From assembly GCA_036365455.1 (NCBI GenBank), contig JAWQUS010000021.1:19652001-19716000 (forward strand): a stretch of 64,000 nt of DNA, read 5' to 3'. The DNA comes from Macrosoma leucophasiata. Taxonomy: Eukaryota > Arthropoda > Insecta > Lepidoptera > Hedylidae. Every line of letters starts with the position of its first letter. Positions within the stretch are counted from its first letter, which is position 1. A program made the translations under genes and the position numbers. This document shows positions 42,996 through 53,803 of this stretch, in pieces. The notes under the pieces were generated by a model. It was given only the letters and a program-made list of their open reading frames with translations, was not told the DNA's origin and did not search any database.

Positions 42996-43105
42996 ATTTG
43001 ACTCATTCATTACTAATATTTACACTTAGGGTCAGTTGCACAAAAATATTTGTTATTGTTACAGTTATTGTCAAATGTAGCAACAGATGTAAATGTAAAC
43101 AACTG

Positions 43106-43413
43106 CCTCAGTGGCCTAGTGGTAGCAGGCCACTACTACTACGCTGGGGTCCTGGGTTCGATTCCTGGGTCGGGGGGTATTAGAGATATCGGTGTAAAAT
43201 CCTTAATCTATGGTTCTATTGAGATTTTTCCATTTTCTGGAAGTTTCCCAGTAGGTACCTCGAAGTTTGGTAATGTGCCCGGAGATGTTAATAGGCTCGC
43301 CAGCTGTTACATGGACCAAAACGTAACCTGCAAATCGTAGGTGTTTGCATGTATGATTGAATGCATTTCACCTCTGCCTACCCCTCCGGGGAATACAGGC
43401 GTACAGTTACGGT
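43106..43413 (+). mobile_element. SINE-C, near full length
   Basis: Head tcagtggcctagtggtagca, B-box gggttcgattcctgg, end tacaggcgtacagttacg. Confidence 0.9.
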
Positions 43414-43684
43414 CTTTTTTTAAATGAACAGATAATCCACTTGATACTTGTTTTAAATCTACAATCTTCCCAAGAATAAACAAAAGGTTTTATTCAATTA
43501 CTTGGCAAATGACAACTAGTGCCTGTCACTGTAATTACTCACGCCAGCCTAAATTAATTAGAGGCCATCATTGTGGCAATTTATCACTGAATGTGGTTAC
43601 GTGGGTAAAGTACAGATTTAAATCTATATACCTACATAGAAATCAAATGTTGCGCTTTAATCGAGCTGAAACTTGGACATGACA

Positions 43685-43946
43685 TTTTTTTTTTAATGTA
43701 ATGGAAATGGCAAACAAGCTTTCAGTTCACATTGATGTTAAGTGATGACTGCAGTCTATAGACACCCACACGAAGACCAAGGTCAAAATGCAGATGCGTT
43801 ACCACTCCTGAGTTTTAAAGTGTTATGCCTCTGTGCCGGAAATTACAGGGCCGTACATCACCCCTGGTGGGTGTCTATAGGCTGCAGTCATTACTTAACA
43901 TCAATGTGAACTGCATGATTGTTTGCCACTTCCATTACATTAAAAA
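43685..43946. mobile_element. SINE-A inverted pair
   Basis: Minus-strand 3' half (43685-43866) joined head-to-head to a plus-strand 3' end (43868-43946), both with A/T tails at the outer ends; the inner heads are missing. Confidence 0.85.
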
Positions 43947-44640
43947 AATGAATATTCTGTGGCCTCGTTATCAGCTTGATTTAAAAAACAAAATAAACCC
44001 GTGTACGTTTCTGTATGTTATACTGCGGAGAATAAAGCCGACTGTACATAGATACTTTTTGTATGCAGAGCCGGATTAGTTAGAAGAGGGACAGGTCAAG
44101 CGCGGCCGAGTGTGCATTGTCTCTGTTTGTGGCACAAATCTCCTCAAAACAGAGGCTTTTGCTTACAAAGGCACGAATAAACCACGATCATAGTAAAATG
44201 ATCTGCCGCGATCCGTGCTTTGTCTCGTTTTATTCATATGCGTTATTAAATAAACAAATTAAATTAAATGTTGGTAGTTTCAAAATTGAATCGCAAATCT
44301 TCAAACAAATGCAACACTAAACGCACCAGAAGAGATAAGTAGAAGAGAAGTAAAACTTACGAAATAGAAAGACAGGCGCAATCTAAATAAGCTTTAGTTG
44401 AGGTGCTCACGCGACCATTTACTCCGTCATAACAAGAATTAACATTTCATTTAACCTGTTTTACGTTTTAATTTTCTGCAGGTCCGTTACAAACCCTTAA
44501 GCAGACCTAACTCAGATGCAAACTTAATTTGACGACATATATCATGACATACATATAATAAAACAGTAAAATCCACGTGTCTGTACATTGTATATATTTA
44601 CAAAAAACCAAACAAATTAGGGGCGATGTTAAAATAGTAT
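43947..44640. other. Unassigned stretch
   Basis: No gene recognised. Confidence 0.4.
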
Positions 44641-44759
44641 TAGAACACTTCTCAATGATTTTAATTTTTTTTGTCTGTCTGTTTGTCCCTTTGTCCAGGC
44701 TAATCTCCGAAGATACTGGACGGATTCTAATGAAACTTTTTGTGGTGTATAGATACTAA
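44641..44759 (+). repeat. Host repeat interrupted by the RTE (left part)
   Basis: gtctgtctgtttgtcc... ggctaatctccgaagatact ... ggattctaatgaaacttttt. The right part continues at 47657 (cctggccaac... tttttactgcgggcaaatca). Confidence 0.6.
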
Positions 44760-44981
44760 CTCGCGGCGTCGGAATGTGACGACCCCATCGCCCGCTAGCG
44801 GAAGAATTCTCTTCTAGTGGAGGGAATTCTTCCTCTAGTGCAGTCAGTCAACCGAACAATGGCGGTCAAACCATGGCGGTAGAAGTATCCGGGATGGGCA
44901 GCAGCGTCCCGTGATAAAATTGCCGCCACTGCGATCGCCAACCCGCATGCCAAGCGTGGCGATTATGGAAAATCACCCCAA

Positions 44982-46403
44982 ATGATTCACACCAATACAC
45001 AACGACCCCTAGTCCCCGGTAGCTTCGCTATTCCTGACCACGGTGGTACCGGTCATGGTAACGGCGGAGCAGGGGGTGCTAAGAATCACCGGGAGATGCC
45101 AGGGTACCACACCCGACGACAACTGGCCCTGGCAACATACAACGTACGGACGCTGCGGACTGACGAGAAAGTCATGGAACTGGAGGAAGAATTGAGCGGG
45201 TTACGGTGGCACATTGTAGGGTTATCGGAAGTCCGAAGACAGGGGGAGGACTCGATAACTCTCAAGTCTGGTAACCTGCTCTATTTCCGGGAGGGCGACC
45301 AACTGTCCCAAGGTGGTGTCGGGTTCATCGTCCACAAGTCCCTCGTGAACAACGTTGTCAAGATCGAGAGTGTGTCGTCGAGAGTGGCGTACCTTATACT
45401 CAGAATAACTGAACGGTATTCGCTGAAGGTCATACAGGACTGCGCCCCAACCTCCGCACACTCCGATGATGAGGTAGAAACTATCTATGAGGACATTTCC
45501 AGAGCCATACATAGTTCGAAGACCCACTACAACGTTGTCATGGGGGATTTCAACGCGAAATTGGGCGTTCGAGGTGATCATGAGCTGAAAGTGGGACGAT
45601 TTGGATATGGGCGACGAAACACCAGGGGCCAGACATTGGCTGACTTCATGGAGAAAGAGAGCCTCTTCATGATGAACTCTTTCTTCAAGAAGCGGGAGTG
45701 CCGGAAGTGGACCTGGATCAGTCCTGATGGTGCGACTAAAAATGAGATAGACTTCATTATGTCCACGAGGCGGCATATATTCAATGATGTCTCTGTGATC
45801 AATTCGGTAAAAACCGGGAGTGATCACCGATTGGTGAGAGGCACATTGAATATAAATGTCAAGATCGAAAGATCCCGACTAATGAAGTCTACGCTCCGCC
45901 CAGCACCTGCCCAAATCCAAAACCCCGAGAGCTTTCAACTCGAGCTACAAAATCGCTTCGAATGCCTGAGTGAGTGCGAAGATGTGGACGATTACAATAA
46001 CAGGTTAGTGGAAACTGTCCGTACGGCGGGCTCTAAGTTTTTCAAGACCCGCCCTACGAATAAAACCAAAAAGATCTCCAGCCCAACTCTCAAGCTCATG
46101 GAGGAGAGGCGCGGTATGGTTCTGAAGTCCTCTGAAGATGCTTTAGTGTACAGGCGTCTCAACAGACAGATCTCGAAGTCATTGACTCGCGACCTTCGGC
46201 ACTTTAATACTGATAGTATTAAAGCAGCCATAGAGCGGCACAAGGGCTCTAAAGTGTTCGCCAAAGATCTGTCCTTAGGGCAAAGCCGTCTCACTAAGCT
46301 GAAGACAGAGGACAACAGAATCGTATCGTCGAAACCTGAGCTTGCAGAAGAGACGAACAGTTATACACGGACAGTTATACACGACAGCACGACCACCTGT
46401 TAA
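44982..46403 (+). pseudogene. RTE endonuclease domain and linker (5' part of the polyprotein)
   Basis: APE-like endonuclease that nicks the target DNA to prime reverse transcription. Over the first ~290 residues the expected catalytic motifs are visible: TYNVRT (Asn54), LSEVRR (Glu83), GDFNAKLG (Asp189/Asn191), NEIDFI (Asp257) and SDHRLV (Asp281-His282). The first ATG is at 44982; the EEP fold begins near residue 48. The linker after residue 300 is Lys/Arg-rich. The reading leaves the element's frame near 46345-46403, next to a 14-bp direct repeat (acagttatacacg at 46357 and 46371), and ends at an out-of-frame stop. The usual Tyr in the APTS segment is changed (QDCAPTS). Confidence 0.92.
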
Positions 46404-47215
46404 CAGTCCGGCAGCAGATCCTAGAGCCGGACTGACCCGACACTACACCGAAGATATCCCGGACGTCAGTCTAGACGAGATTAGCACGGCTCTCAAACAG
46501 CTCAAAAACAACAGGGCGCCGGGTGATGACGGAATCATTGCTGAACTCCTGAAAGCGGGCGGAAGGCCAGTATTAGAAGCTCTTCAGTTGATGTTCAATT
46601 CCGTCATATCCGAGGGAAAAACTCCACAGGCGTGGCACAGAAGTGTGGTGGTACTGTTCTTTAAGAAAGGCGACAATACCCTTCTTAAAAATTATAGGCC
46701 CATCGCACTTCTAAGTCACGTCTATAAGCTGTTTTCGAGAGTGGTTACGAACCGTCTATCTCGCAGACTCGACGACTTCCAGCCTCCCGAACAAGCCGGG
46801 TTCCGTAAAGGTTTTAGCACCATAGACCACATACACACGCTGCGGCAGGTTATACAGAAGACAGAAGAGTATAACCAGCCCCTCTGTCTAGCGTTTGTGG
46901 ACTATGAGAAAGCCTTCGATTCGGTCGAGATTTGGGCTGTGCTACAGTCACTCCAGAGGTGCCAAGTCGACTACCGATACATCGAGGTGCTAAGGAGCTT
47001 GTACGAAAACGCCACTATGTCGGTTCGCCTTCAGGACCAGAACTCGAAACCTATCCAACTGCAGCGAGGTGTGAGACAGGGAGATGTCATATCTCCGAAA
47101 CTGTTCACCGCTGCATTGGAAGATGTCTTCAAGCTTCTGGACTGGAACGGACTCGGCATCAACATTAACGGCGAGTACATCTCCCACCTCCGATTTGCGG
47201 ATGATATCGTAGTCA
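46342..47215 (+). pseudogene. RTE reverse transcriptase domain
   Basis: RNA-directed DNA polymerase in the frame shifted from the endonuclease ORF. The visible order is RAPGDDGIIAELLK, VVVLFFKKGD, NYRPIALLSHVYKLFSR, EQAGFRKGFST, motif A AFVDYEKAFDSVE, motif B GVRQGDVISPKLFTAALE and motif C LRFADDIVVMA. All catalytic Asp residues are present. Directly after VVMA, at ~47216, the thumb and upstream connection region are missing and the reading joins the C-terminal tail in another frame. The listed upstream ATG is fortuitous, since the true protein would be one long ORF. Confidence 0.92.
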
Positions 47216-47629
47216 TGGCTGTTGACATACGGAACAGAAACGTGGTCGCTCACTATGGGCCTCATAAGAAGGCTCAAGGTCACTCAGAGAGCGATGGAGA
47301 GGGCTATGCTCGGAGTTACTCTGCGAGATCGAATCAGAAATGAGGAGATCCGCATGAGGACCAAAGTAACCGACATAGCCCATCGAATAGCGAAACTCAA
47401 GTGGCAGTGGGCAGGGCACATAGCTCGCAGAACTGACGGCCGTTGGGGCAGAAGAGTTCTAGAGTGGCGACCGCGTACCGGAAGACGAAGCGTAGGCAGG
47501 CCCCCCACGAGGTGGACCGACGACCTGGTGAAGGTCGCGGGCAATCGTTGGATGAGGGCGGCCCAGGACCGTTCGTTGTGGCATTCTTTGGGGGAGACCT
47601 TTGTCCAGCAGTGGACGTCTTTTGGCTGA
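47216..47629 (+). pseudogene. RTE C-terminal tail
   Basis: Frame +2 relative to the RT. It begins TYGTETWSLTMGLIRRLKVT, then ERAMLGVTLRDRIRNEEIR, IAKLKWQWAGHIARRTDGRW, RPPTRWTDDLVKVAGNRWM, LGETFVQQWTSFG and a TGA that starts the 3' (tga)n. The fusion point VVMA|TYGTETW implies loss of about 110 codons (estimate from family architecture, not measured). Confidence 0.9.
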
Positions 47630-47656
47630 AATGATGATGATGATGATAGATACTAA

Positions 47657-47806
47657 GCCTGGCCAACATTTAGGCTACTTTTTACTGCGGGCAAATCACT
47701 AATTCCCACGTGAATCTCTACATTTAATTTCATTTTCCTAAACAATATCAAACCTTTGACACATTATTTCATTGTGAGGCAATACGAAGTTTGCCGGGTC
47801 AGCTAG
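47657..47806 (+). mobile_element. Interrupted repeat (right part) ending in a Helitron-type CTAG
   Basis: Resumes the repeat cut by the RTE. The last segment ttgtgaggcaatacgaagtt...gggtcagCTAG before T is the mirror of the Helitron 3' end at 28299. Confidence 0.65.
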
Positions 47807-47834
47807 TCTCAATATATAATTCATTGAAGTTAAA

Positions 47835-47945
47835 ATATCTGTTTCTAGTAATGCCTGTTGGCAAGCCATCGCTGCTAGATTGAGCACTCGGATTCGATTC
47901 CCGGAATCAAAGTTATTAGCATTGCTTCATTATAGAAAAAATATT
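47835..47945 (+). repeat. tRNA-like scrap
   Basis: gttggcaagccatcgctgct ... ggattcgattcccgg resembles A- and B-box segments of a tRNA-derived SINE head. No full cloverleaf was checked; not called as a tRNA gene. Confidence 0.35.
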
Positions 47946-48085
47946 TTTACGGATTTATCTCGCGTATATTAAACTAAAATATTTTTTAAAATCAACCCGA
48001 CGTTTCGGTCGCTTTTCAGCTTCCGTGGTCCCGGGCAGACTGAGGTGACATTTGTCTGACAGAAGTTTGAAAAAATTATATGTAG

Positions 48086-48694
48086 CTACCTCCATCGATT
48101 TCGTAAACGCCTTGCGTAGCGTTCAGGATTAACACAATAATTACTTATGGTATCTTGAGGTCTTGCAGACTGCTGCGGCTGGGATTTAATCTTGCTAAGT
48201 ATGGGATCCCATGATGTTGATAATCGCCATCCATCTTCTCTATTGAAATTTGGGTGTTTTTTAATTTCAATAGCCTCGCGTACCATTCGTGGAATGGGTT
48301 TGTGTTCTCTAGCGAGTATTTGAATTTTATCAAACCGGATGTAATGGTTCGGCTTGTCCGCTATGTGTTCACAGACTGCAGACCTCCCTGTTCTTCGGTT
48401 TTTGACATCAGCAATGTGCTCTTTAACGCGGGTGGATACAGCTCTCTTCGTTTGACCAATATATGAGAGTCCACAATCACAATCTAATTTATAAATGCCA
48501 GAATTTTGTAATGGAATATTACTTTTAATGGGTCTTAAATACTGATGAATCTTTTTATATGGTTTGAAAACTGTTTTAATTGAATTCTTTTTTAAAATGT
48601 TGCTGATTTTATCTGTGACACCCTTAACGTAAGGTAGTATAGCTGGTTGTCGTTCTACTGTAGGTGGTTTCACGCGGCCTCTGTGACGGACGGG
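48086..48694 (-). pseudogene. Penelope GIY-YIG endonuclease region, inverted arm copy
   Basis: The minus strand encodes the same C-terminal region as 49281-49889, including [19 protein letters not shown] and [14 protein letters not shown]. Upstream of the arm boundary its reading (MPWAPQFL) is unrelated to the element, so there is no RT attached to this copy. Confidence 0.9.
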
Positions 48695-48824
48695 AAGAAA
48701 CTGGGGAGCCCATGGCAACTCCGTCTATTTGTAGGTAGAATTCCCCATTCCACATTAGATAGCCAGATGTCAGGCACCATTCAAGTAGTTCTGCATATTA
48801 ATTGCTCACAATATGCCCCGTCAA

Positions 48825-49889
48825 TATGCAGAACTACTTGAATGGTGCCATATATTCATGGAGGACTTTGAGGAGAGAGCCCTGAGCACTACAACCATAA
48901 CACCTCGCATTTATAAACGATATGTAGATGACACATTCACCATATTGGATAGCAATAATGTTTCTGTTTTTCTTTCACATCTCAATTCCATACACCATAA
49001 AATCAAATTCACTATGGAATTGGAACAGGACAATAAATTAGCCTTCTGAGATACTTTATTAATTAGAAAAACCAATAACACACTCAGTCACACTGTGTTT
49101 AGGAAGTCTACCCATACTGATAGGTACCTTAATGGTGAATCACACCATCACCCGGCACATTTATCTGCCGTTGGCTCATCTCTATTTCAGAGAGCACGAG
49201 GCATCTGTGACGACCACCATCTTCAGGGGGAGCTGAAGCACCTACGCCAGGTGCTACATAACAACAAGCTCCATGTACCACCCGTCCGTCACAGAGGCCG
49301 CGTGAAACCACCTACAGTAGAACGACAACCAGCTATACTACCTTACGTTAAGGGTGTCACAGATAAAATCAGCAACATTTTAAAAAAGAATTCAATTAAA
49401 ACAGTTTTCAAACCATATAAAAAGATTCATCAGTATTTAAGACCCATTAAAAGTAATATTCCATTACAAAATTCTGGCATTTATAAATTAGATTGTGATT
49501 GTGGACTCTCATATATTGGTCAAACGAAGAGAGCTGTATCCACCCGCGTTAAAGAGCACATTGCTGATGTCAAAAACCGAAGAACAGGGAGGTCTGCAGT
49601 CTGTGAACACATAGCGGACAAGCCGAACCATTACATCCGGTTTGATAAAATTCAAATACTCGCTAGAGAACACAAACCCATTCCACGAATGGTACGCGAG
49701 GCTATTGAAATTAAAAAACACCCAAATTTCAATAGAGAAGATGGATGGCGATTATCAACATCATGGGATCCCATACTTAGCAAGATTAAATCCCAGCCGC
49801 AGCAGTCTGCAAGACCTCAAGATACCATAAGTAATTATTGTGTTAATCCTGAACGCTACGCAAGGCGTTTACGAAATCGATGGAGGTAG
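48825..49889 (+). pseudogene. Penelope-like RT (C-terminal) plus GIY-YIG endonuclease, one stop
   Basis: Penelope-type polyprotein fragment. It begins at LLEWCHIFMEDFEERAL and contains the RT motif C YVDDTFTI (~48920). It has the ELEQDNKLAF stretch, then an in-frame TGA (~49048), continuing as DTLLIRKTNNTLSHTV and HTDRYLNGESHHHPAHL. Next come [20 protein letters not shown], and the GIY-YIG nuclease as [19 protein letters not shown] with Arg and EH downstream. It ends RRLRNRWR at 49889. The RT N-terminal half (motifs A and B) is missing. Apart from the single nonsense codon, the frame is intact over ~350 codons. Confidence 0.92.
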
Positions 49890-49945
49890 CTACATATAAT
49901 TTTTTCAAACTTCTGTCAGACAAATGTCACCTCAGTCTGCCCGGG

Positions 49946-49980
49946 ACCACGGAAGCTGAAAAGCGACCGAAACGTCGGGT
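49946..49980 (+). other. Hammerhead-ribozyme-like core at Penelope 3' side
   Basis: CTGAAAA (49956-49962), a short gcgac spacer, then CGAAACGTC (49968-49976) resembles the CUGANGA...GAAA core that Penelope-like elements are known to carry. The sixth core base is A rather than G. Mirrored at 48001-48019 (minus); a related form (CTGGAAA) lies at ~51086-51106 (minus). Confidence 0.4.
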
Positions 49981-50039
49981 TGATTTTAAAAATCATTTTA
50001 GTTTAATATACGCGAGATAAATCCGTAAAAATAGTTTTA

Positions 50040-51033
50040 TTTCAATGAGTGTAGCTCGCGAAAACCTAAGAACATATCATGTATAGAAAAAATGTTTTCA
50101 CGTCTCCGTACTTCGCTAATGTGCTACCCTTTCAATGTTTTGTAGAACCAAAAACATAATAAATTATCAAAAAATCATTTGAGCTTTTGCACATCTGTCT
50201 GCCTTCAGATTCACGTTAAACTAACTCCTTTTATGATTGTCAGTGCGCGTTGGAGAAAGTACTTATTTGAATACAAAGCTTCGTAGTACAGTATGATAAG
50301 TAGCACAACTTCGCAAATGAGTAAATACATCATCGACGCACAAAGTAAAAATCAAAATAATGACGAATTTTCTAAATACATACCAAACAAAGCAAAATGA
50401 AATGGAGAACAGATGAAATTTTGCTCACTTGTAAATATAATTAAATTGGGAACGACAGATTGAAATCGAGACGCGAATTCTCTAGGTGCTAAGTCAGCGT
50501 TTAAAAAAGCTTTGATACATTTTTATTATCTTCGTCCATTTTTGTTGCGCTCTCAGATTTTTCGCGACCTTGTTCTTTTTCATTATTGTGAATTATTTTT
50601 ACGCGAGCATTTGAAGAGGCTTTATGTGAAATAAAAATCTGATCTTTATTGAAAGTTATTGTTGCGAAGTCATGTTGTTATTTGAGATTTTAAGGTTCCG
50701 TTGGCTAGAGACCTGGACCTCGATACATTCTACAGGTATCATTTATTCACATCGTCATAATACTTCTTTCCACTTCACCTGAACCGTCCACTGCTGGACA
50801 AAAGCCTTCCTCCAAGATAGCTGCCGTTGCCAGCGGCGCGCTCTTAATTATTGTTTTATATATAAATATTTGTGTTTTTATATGTACTTATACAGGTTGT
50901 CTCAGAAATCAACGATAAACCGAAACGGGTGATAGGCTCAAAAACTCCTCAAGATTACAATTTTTCTTTTTTTTACAAAAATGTAATATTTGTAGTCTTA
51001 GGGACTTGAAAGATCATCACAGGATTGTAGAAA
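50040..51033. other. Mostly unassigned stretch
   Basis: 50745-50835 (minus) resembles a LINE/RTE C-terminal end (gtccactgctggacaaaagc reads as FVQQWT on the minus strand). Around 50890 is ggttgtctcagaaatcaac, a repeat-like piece. The rest holds nothing recognised. Confidence 0.45.
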
Positions 51034-51884
51034 TTAAACTTGCGGATTTTCTCGCGTATACAACACTCCCAAACTTCTTACACCCGACGTTTCGGTCGCT
51101 TTCCAGCTACCGTGGTCACGGGCAGACTAATTCGACGAATCCGAGGTACTGTCATCTCATACCCCTTGAGGTATGGGAAACCACGTTCGGGCCGTTTGCC
51201 CCCTGCGTGGGGTTTTCTTCGCCGGCCGTTAACACTTTCCGGTTCGTTGGTGTTTGACATCGGCTATATGTTCTTTCACCCGGGTCAATACAGGCCTCTT
51301 TCTAGTTTCTTATGAGGTTTGAAAATTGTCTGTATTGACGACTTTTTCAGTATGTTACCTATTTTATCCGTAACGCCCTTAACATAAGGCAGTAAAGCCG
51401 GTTGTCTTTCAACTGTTGGTGGTTTCGTTGATTTTCTATATCGGAGGGGTGGTACTTTTAGTTTATTATTTCGCAGCACTTGTCGTAGGTGTTTTAGCTC
51501 GGCATTTAAATGATCGTTGTCACATATGCCTCGTGCTCTCCTAAACAAAGATAGGCCGACTGCAGCTAGATGTCCCGGGTAGTGGTGAGAGTTACCATTG
51601 AGATACCTGTCTGTATGGGTAGGTTTCCTATACACAGTATGGCTTAAAGTGTTGTCGGGATTCCTAATCAATAGAGTATCTAAGAAGGCTAATTTGCTAT
51701 TTTGCTCCAATTCCGTAGTAAATCTGATCTTTTGATTTATGGAATTAAGATGATCGAGAAATCCAGTTACTTCATAACTGTCTAACACGGTGAACGTATC
51801 GTCTACATAGCGCTTGTATATTTTAGGTGTTATAGATGTAGTACTCAGGAAGATACTTTTACTTGCCGCGATAAATGAAAACAT
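51034..51884 (-). pseudogene. Second Penelope-like copy, endonuclease mostly deleted
   Basis: The minus strand encodes [92 protein letters not shown] and FKPHKKL. It then jumps into a fragment of the GIY-YIG domain ([15 protein letters not shown]) in another frame, so the nuclease core is deleted. The 3' side keeps the cccgacgtttcggtcgcttt block. It is diverged from the 48.8-kb copy and provides the intact Leu codon at that copy's nonsense position. Confidence 0.88.
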
Positions 51885-52289
51885 GACTCAGCAAACACTA
51901 TTCTAAGATTAGACACCAGGATGAACACTGACACTCCCAGAGGCAATATATCGCGAAACAATGTGTACATGGATAATAAATTGTGCCTTGTAATCGCTAA
52001 AGGCAGAGATAAGTATAATCGAGGCGCAAATTCATTAGAGGTGTTGTCGTTCTTCAAATGTTTTTGACTATTAATATTTCATTTTGGATTCTTTTCTAGA
52101 TTCAAAATAGGTTACTTGAAATTCTAATAATATGCGACAAAATAAGATAAAAATCTTTGTCCTGACCCGTATTTCACAATAAATATTATAAGAATATAAT
52201 TGGTATTAATAAATTTTTATCACAATCAGGATCTATTCCACGCATAGTATCATGTTAAGAGGTAAATTAAAAATTTACTTTTTCCGAAT
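51885..52289. other. Unassigned stretch
   Basis: Nothing recognised. Confidence 0.4.
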
Positions 52290-53335
52290 GAAAAATAAAA
52301 TCATTGAAAATTCTACCTCTTAAGGGAATAAAGAAACTAAGGCGGATATGATAGAAATCTAAATCTATAACTTGTATAGACAAGTTAATCATAGGGTTAA
52401 GCTATCAAAATTGATGATTCAAATATCAAAGGCATTTCAAAGGTATACCAAAACGTAATTAAGTAATTCCGCTGCCAACATTATCGCTCTTGCTTATGTT
52501 CCCACAAAATTTGTTAAAATTGTAAAAAATGTGGCTGATTAAGTACTCTAGCAACAGATAGGTGAAAGGAACGAGTTAAAACGGGCATTTAAAGAGCTGT
52601 TATGTAATTGTAAAATAATTCATTCATATGTTCAAGCTCATAATGATGTAGGCAACAAATAAATAATTTCAAAAATCCATCTGTAAAAGGAATAATAAAA
52701 ACTAACGGAACAAGATTTTACGGAAAAGATATGTATATGGCGAAGCTCTCAAAATTGATGATTTAAATACCAAAGGCATTTCGGAAAACGAAATGAATTC
52801 CGCTGCTAACATTACAACTATTGCTAATATTCCCACAAAATTTGTTGAATATGTAAAAAAATGTGCCCGACTAGATTAGTTACTCCAGCAACATGTAGAG
52901 AGGTTAATATGAAAAACGACTGTTCCAGTTGAAGGTTCGATTTATTCTCCGTTAATGTAATTGTTTAACATACATAGGTACAATATTAGGAGAGTGTGTG
53001 CATGTATGACGTAGTACACACTACAAACACATAGCTTCATCCACTGGAAGGAAATAAAATAAACTCATTAATTCGTTCAAGCTCACTAGGATGTGAGCAA
53101 CAACTAACAAAAATGAAGAATTTTAAAAATTCCATCTCTAAAAGGATATATAGAAACTAGGACAAAAAGAGTTTACGGCAGATAGAAATCTTAGATCTTA
53201 ACCTGTCTATGTCTTGAGAGCATAGCCTCTCAAAATTGATGATTCAAATACCAAAGGCATTTCGGAAAACGAAATTAATTCCGCAGCCGACATTATCGCT
53301 CTTGCTAATGTTCCCACAAAATTTGTTCCGTACAG
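52290..53335 (+). repeat. Diverged tandem repeat, three units
   Basis: The block tcaaaattgatgattcaaat ... caaaggcatttc recurs at ~52404, ~52748 and ~53228 (spacing ~345 and ~480). Each is followed by attccgctgcc-type sequence, an acattat block and gttcccacaaaatttgtt, and preceded by a ctctaaaagga-like start. The second interval is longer because of extra sequence around 52920-53060. Noncoding; no other copies in the window. Confidence 0.82.
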
Positions 53336-53635
53336 GCGATCGTTAATTGCTTTGAAGTTTTTTCTTTGGAATTTTAAGGAGTTCATTTGGAAGTCTTTGT
53401 TTGTTGTTCGTAACTTTTTTTGGTAGTTATTCTTTTAATATTAGAAGTTGAAAAGTTATATTTATAACAATAGCACTTTATACAGTCAATGGCTAATCGG
53501 TTTACTTTTTTTTGTTATTTTTTTGTTTGAATATAGGCGTTACAATTAATGACTTATGCGTTCAATTTATTGCTAGAGTATAATTAAATGTGATTCCGTT
53601 TTACTGCTTAACTTAATTCAAGTTCAATTCAAATT

Positions 53636-53803
53636 ACTGGTGGTAGAGTTCCAGTGACGGCGCTCGAAGGGGTAGGCATTACTTAATCTACTTGTTGCTG
53701 AATGTTAGTGTTCAGCGCTATCATGTTCCGTGGTTCCAGGTACAGCCCTGTAATTTCTGGCACAGAGGTACAACAACTTTGGCCTTAGAAATAGCAACGC
53801 ATC
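53636..53803 (+). mobile_element. SINE-A, truncated by TIR element S
   Basis: tactggtggtagagttccag to gcaacgcatc, where the tatagggaccgtgc terminus begins. Confidence 0.85.

Larger units (their letters stand above)
44760..47645 (+). mobile_element. RTE-clade non-LTR retrotransposon, nearly complete but dead
   Basis: Flanked by the 11-bp duplication atagatactaa (44749-44759 and 47646-47656). It has a ~220-bp leader (gaatgtgacgaccccatcgc ... tggcgattatgg), an endonuclease-RT coding region in pieces, a C-terminal tail and a (tga)n 3' end instead of poly(A), as in RTE elements. Length is ~2.9 kb, against roughly 3.2 kb expected for an intact element, because an internal segment is deleted. Two frame breaks make it non-autonomous now. 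Confidence 0.93.
47946..50030 (+). mobile_element. Penelope-like element with long inverted arms
   Basis: Arms 47946-48694 (minus copy) and 49281-50030 (plus copy) are reverse complements over ~750 bp, with encoded protein identical over at least 195 residues. They flank a 586-bp centre with RT coding sequence. Penelope-like elements are known to occur with partial repeats in direct or inverted orientation. The strong arm identity suggests recent origin or gene conversion. The centre starts with another inverted repeat (about 48773-48798 and 48822-48848). Confidence 0.9.

Noticed and set aside
45222..45827. 201-codon minus-strand ORF
   Set aside because: Antisense shadow of the RTE endonuclease; no motif of its own.
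46357..46384. 14-bp duplication as the sole cause of the RTE frame break
   Set aside because: A 14-base insertion would move the frame by two, but the observed shift is one, so another indel must be involved.
44982..46403. Intact 473-codon host gene
   Set aside because: Endonuclease motifs, downstream RT and flanking target duplication show it is a retrotransposon fragment.
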